Shown here: piece after piece, positions 6,484-7,680 of the stretch
How the letters are laid out: every line of letters begins with the position of its first letter
How positions within the stretch are numbered: position 1 is the first letter of the stretch
Assembly: GCA_938003725.1 (NCBI GenBank)
Contig: CALKXX010000076.1
Location: forward strand, 1-7,680
Direction of reading: 5' to 3'
From: an uncultured Sphingomonadaceae bacterium
Lineage (GTDB): Bacteria; Pseudomonadota; Alphaproteobacteria; Sphingomonadales; Sphingomonadaceae
Length of the DNA stretch: 7,680 bases
Made by a program: the position numbers and the translations under genes
Notes under the pieces: model-generated
Database searches by the model: none
Seen by the model: the letters and a program-made list of their open reading frames with translations, nothing else
Told to the model about the DNA's origin: nothing

Positions 6484-6520
6484 ATGAAAATCATTTGGAA
6501 AATTCCCAAAATAGTTGATT

Positions 6521-6605
6521 CGTCATTGTGAGCGTAGTGAAGCAATCTAGGGCGTCGTTCGCAACCGCTCTGGATTGCCGCGCGGCTTTGCCGCTCGCAA
6601 TGACG
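6521..6605. repeat. Inverted pair of GTCATTG-type repeats after bioB
   Basis: The left copy (6521-6550) opens CGTCATTGTGAGCG and runs to GCAATCTAG. The right copy (6570-6605, minus strand) opens CGTCATTGCGAGCG and runs to GCAATCCAG. Heads point outward. The right copy has a perfect 5-bp hairpin, GCGGC (6582-6586) with GCCGC (6590-6594), on a 3-nt loop. It begins 10 nt past the bioB stop codon. The remaining part of the bioB-pccA spacer (6484-6520) is AT-rich with no feature I can support. Confidence 0.8.
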
Positions 6606-6615
6606 GATTGTGAAT

Positions 6616-7638
6616 TCACTCCGCCGCCTCCAGCGCCTTTTCCGACTGTTTTTCTTTCCTTAGAGGTTCCTCACCCGTCAGCGCCTTCAATCCCAAACGC
6701 TCAAACAAGGCCGCATCGCTGTCATCGCCTGCATTGGGCGCTGTCAGCAGCTTGTCTCCGGTAAAGATCGAATTTGCGCCCGCCATGAAACAAAGCGCCT
6801 GCGTGGCCTCACTCATGCTCTCCCGGCCAGCAGATAGGCGTACCATCGATTTCGGCATGGTTATCCGCGCCACCGCCACTGTGCGGACAAATTCGATATC
6901 ATCAATCTTCGCCATCGGCGTATCGTGCAGCATATCGCCAAGGATCGTACCCTTCACAGGTACCAGCGCATTAACCGGTACACTCTCCGGATGTTGTTCC
7001 AGCGTCGCCAGCGTATGGACAAATCCCACACGATCTTCGCGCGTTTCGCCCATACCGATTATTCCGCCCGAGCAGACGTTAATCCCGCTATCCCGCACAT
7101 TTTGTAGCGTATCAAGGCGATCCTCCATTTTCCGCGTGGAAATTGCTTTCTCGTAATATTCCGGACTGCTGTCGATATTGTGGTTGTAATAATCGAGCCC
7201 CGCTTCGGCCAGCATGTCGGCTTGCTTGGGCGTCAACATACCCAGTGTCATACAGGTTTCCATGCCCATATCGCGCACGCCCTTCACGATCTCGACAATT
7301 GCCGGCATGTCGCGATCCTTGGGGTTGCGCCACGCTGCGCCCATACAAAAGCGCTGTGACCCCGCATCCTTCGCTTGCGCCGCGCCTTGCAGCACTTGCC
7401 GCACATCCATCAATTTGGTTGCCTCAACGCCGCTATCCGCATGAACAGATTGACTGCAATAGCCGCAATCTTCCGGACAGCCGCCTGTTTTTATAGAGAG
7501 CAAGGTGCAAAGCTGTACTTCGTCCGGCTTGTGATAGGCCCTGTGCGTTGTCGCGGCCTGGAACAGCAGTTCGGTGAACGGGAGTTCAAATAGATCTGCG
7601 ATTTCTTCGCGGGTCCAGTCGTTTCGAATTTCAGTCAT
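6616..7638 (-). CDS. bioB: Biotin synthase (radical SAM)
   Basis: Last step of biotin synthesis: inserts sulfur into dethiobiotin in the cytoplasm, using a radical SAM [4Fe-4S] cluster and a second [2Fe-2S] cluster. The 340 residues are close to the usual length. The radical SAM ligands are C54, C58 and C61 in GGCPEDCGYCSQS (52-64). The expected [2Fe-2S] ligands are present: C98 (FCMGAAWR), C129 (ETCMTLGML), C189 (NVCSGGIIGMGE) and R267 (VRLSAGRE). YNHNIDSSPEYY (151-162) and GANSIFTGDKLLT (287-299) are also conserved. The ATG at 7638 has AAAGAG 8 nt upstream and fits the family start. No bioA, bioF or bioD is in the window. The only upstream DNA visible is 42 bp, part of which is a repeat, so its promoter is not seen. 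Its proximity to the biotin-dependent pccA is functionally coherent. Confidence 0.97.
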   Translation of the reverse strand: MTEIRNDWTREEIADLFELPFTELLFQAATTHRAYHKPDEVQLCTLLSIKTGGCPEDCGYCSQSVHADSGVEATKLMDVRQVLQGAAQAKDAGSQRFCMGAAWRNPKDRDMPAIVEIVKGVRDMGMETCMTLGMLTPKQADMLAEAGLDYYNHNIDSSPEYYEKAISTRKMEDRLDTLQNVRDSGINVCSGGIIGMGETREDRVGFVHTLATLEQHPESVPVNALVPVKGTILGDMLHDTPMAKIDDIEFVRTVAVARITMPKSMVRLSAGRESMSEATQALCFMAGANSIFTGDKLLTAPNAGDDSDAALFERLGLKALTGEEPLRKEKQSEKALEAAE

Positions 7639-7654
7639 TTACTAAACTCTTTCT

Positions 7655-7680
7655 GTCGTTGCGAGCAAAGTGAAGCAATC
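7655..7680. repeat. GTCATTG-type repeat upstream of bioB, cut by the window edge
   Basis: Opens GTCGTTGCGAGC and ends at the window edge with GAAGCAATC. It matches 6522-6547 at 22 of 26 positions in the same orientation, so bioB is bracketed by direct copies. It ends 17 nt before the bioB start codon and may be one half of an inverted pair that continues outside the window. Confidence 0.75.

Noticed and set aside
6491..6515. AT-rich near-palindrome around TTTGGAAAATTCCCAAA
   Set aside because: The arms are short and imperfect and the low-complexity composition makes chance likely; no link to the repeat families.
6734..7156. Open frame of 140 codons on the plus strand
   Set aside because: Antisense to conserved bioB sequence, with no recognisable domain.

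Overview
The window looks like chromosomal DNA of a sphingomonad-type alphaproteobacterium, possibly a marine or low-GC lineage, since G+C is near half by eye. The clues are a PhaR regulator of alphaproteobacterial type, a PccA closely resembling alphaproteobacterial propionyl-CoA carboxylases, and palindromic intergenic repeats that I recall from sphingomonad genomes. This placement is inference from remembered families; no search was run.

Six protein genes are all encoded on the minus strand and together fill most of the window. Read in the direction of transcription, from high to low coordinates, they are: bioB (biotin synthase, 6616-7638); a repeat-rich spacer (6353-6615); pccA (biotin-carrying alpha subunit of propionyl-CoA carboxylase, 4343-6352); a spacer with one inverted pair of repeats (4229-4342); an MFS transporter of the metabolite:H+ symporter type (2585-4228); alr (alanine racemase, 1523-2566, 18 bp after the transporter); a 202-bp spacer with several inverted repeats (1321-1522); phaR (polyhydroxyalkanoate regulator, 697-1320); and the first 215 codons of proS (prolyl-tRNA synthetase, 1-645), which runs off the left edge. 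No tRNA, rRNA, CRISPR array, transposase or prophage gene is visible.

The functional links are modest. BioB makes biotin, and PccA is a biotin-dependent enzyme that removes propionyl-CoA, which can also feed polyhydroxyalkanoate synthesis, the process PhaR controls. The transporter and alr are close enough to be co-transcribed. Alr and ProS are housekeeping functions. Three starts need care: pccA most likely begins at a TTG and proS at a GTG, and the transporter begins at 4228, because longer readings translate repeat DNA.

I do not see a new multi-gene system. The points most worth a second look are the palindromic repeats sharing a GTCAT-type head, the inverted repeats between alr and phaR, the archaeal/eukaryotic-like class of ProS, the cysteine-bearing periplasmic insertion in the transporter, and the loss of the usual carbamylated lysine in Alr.
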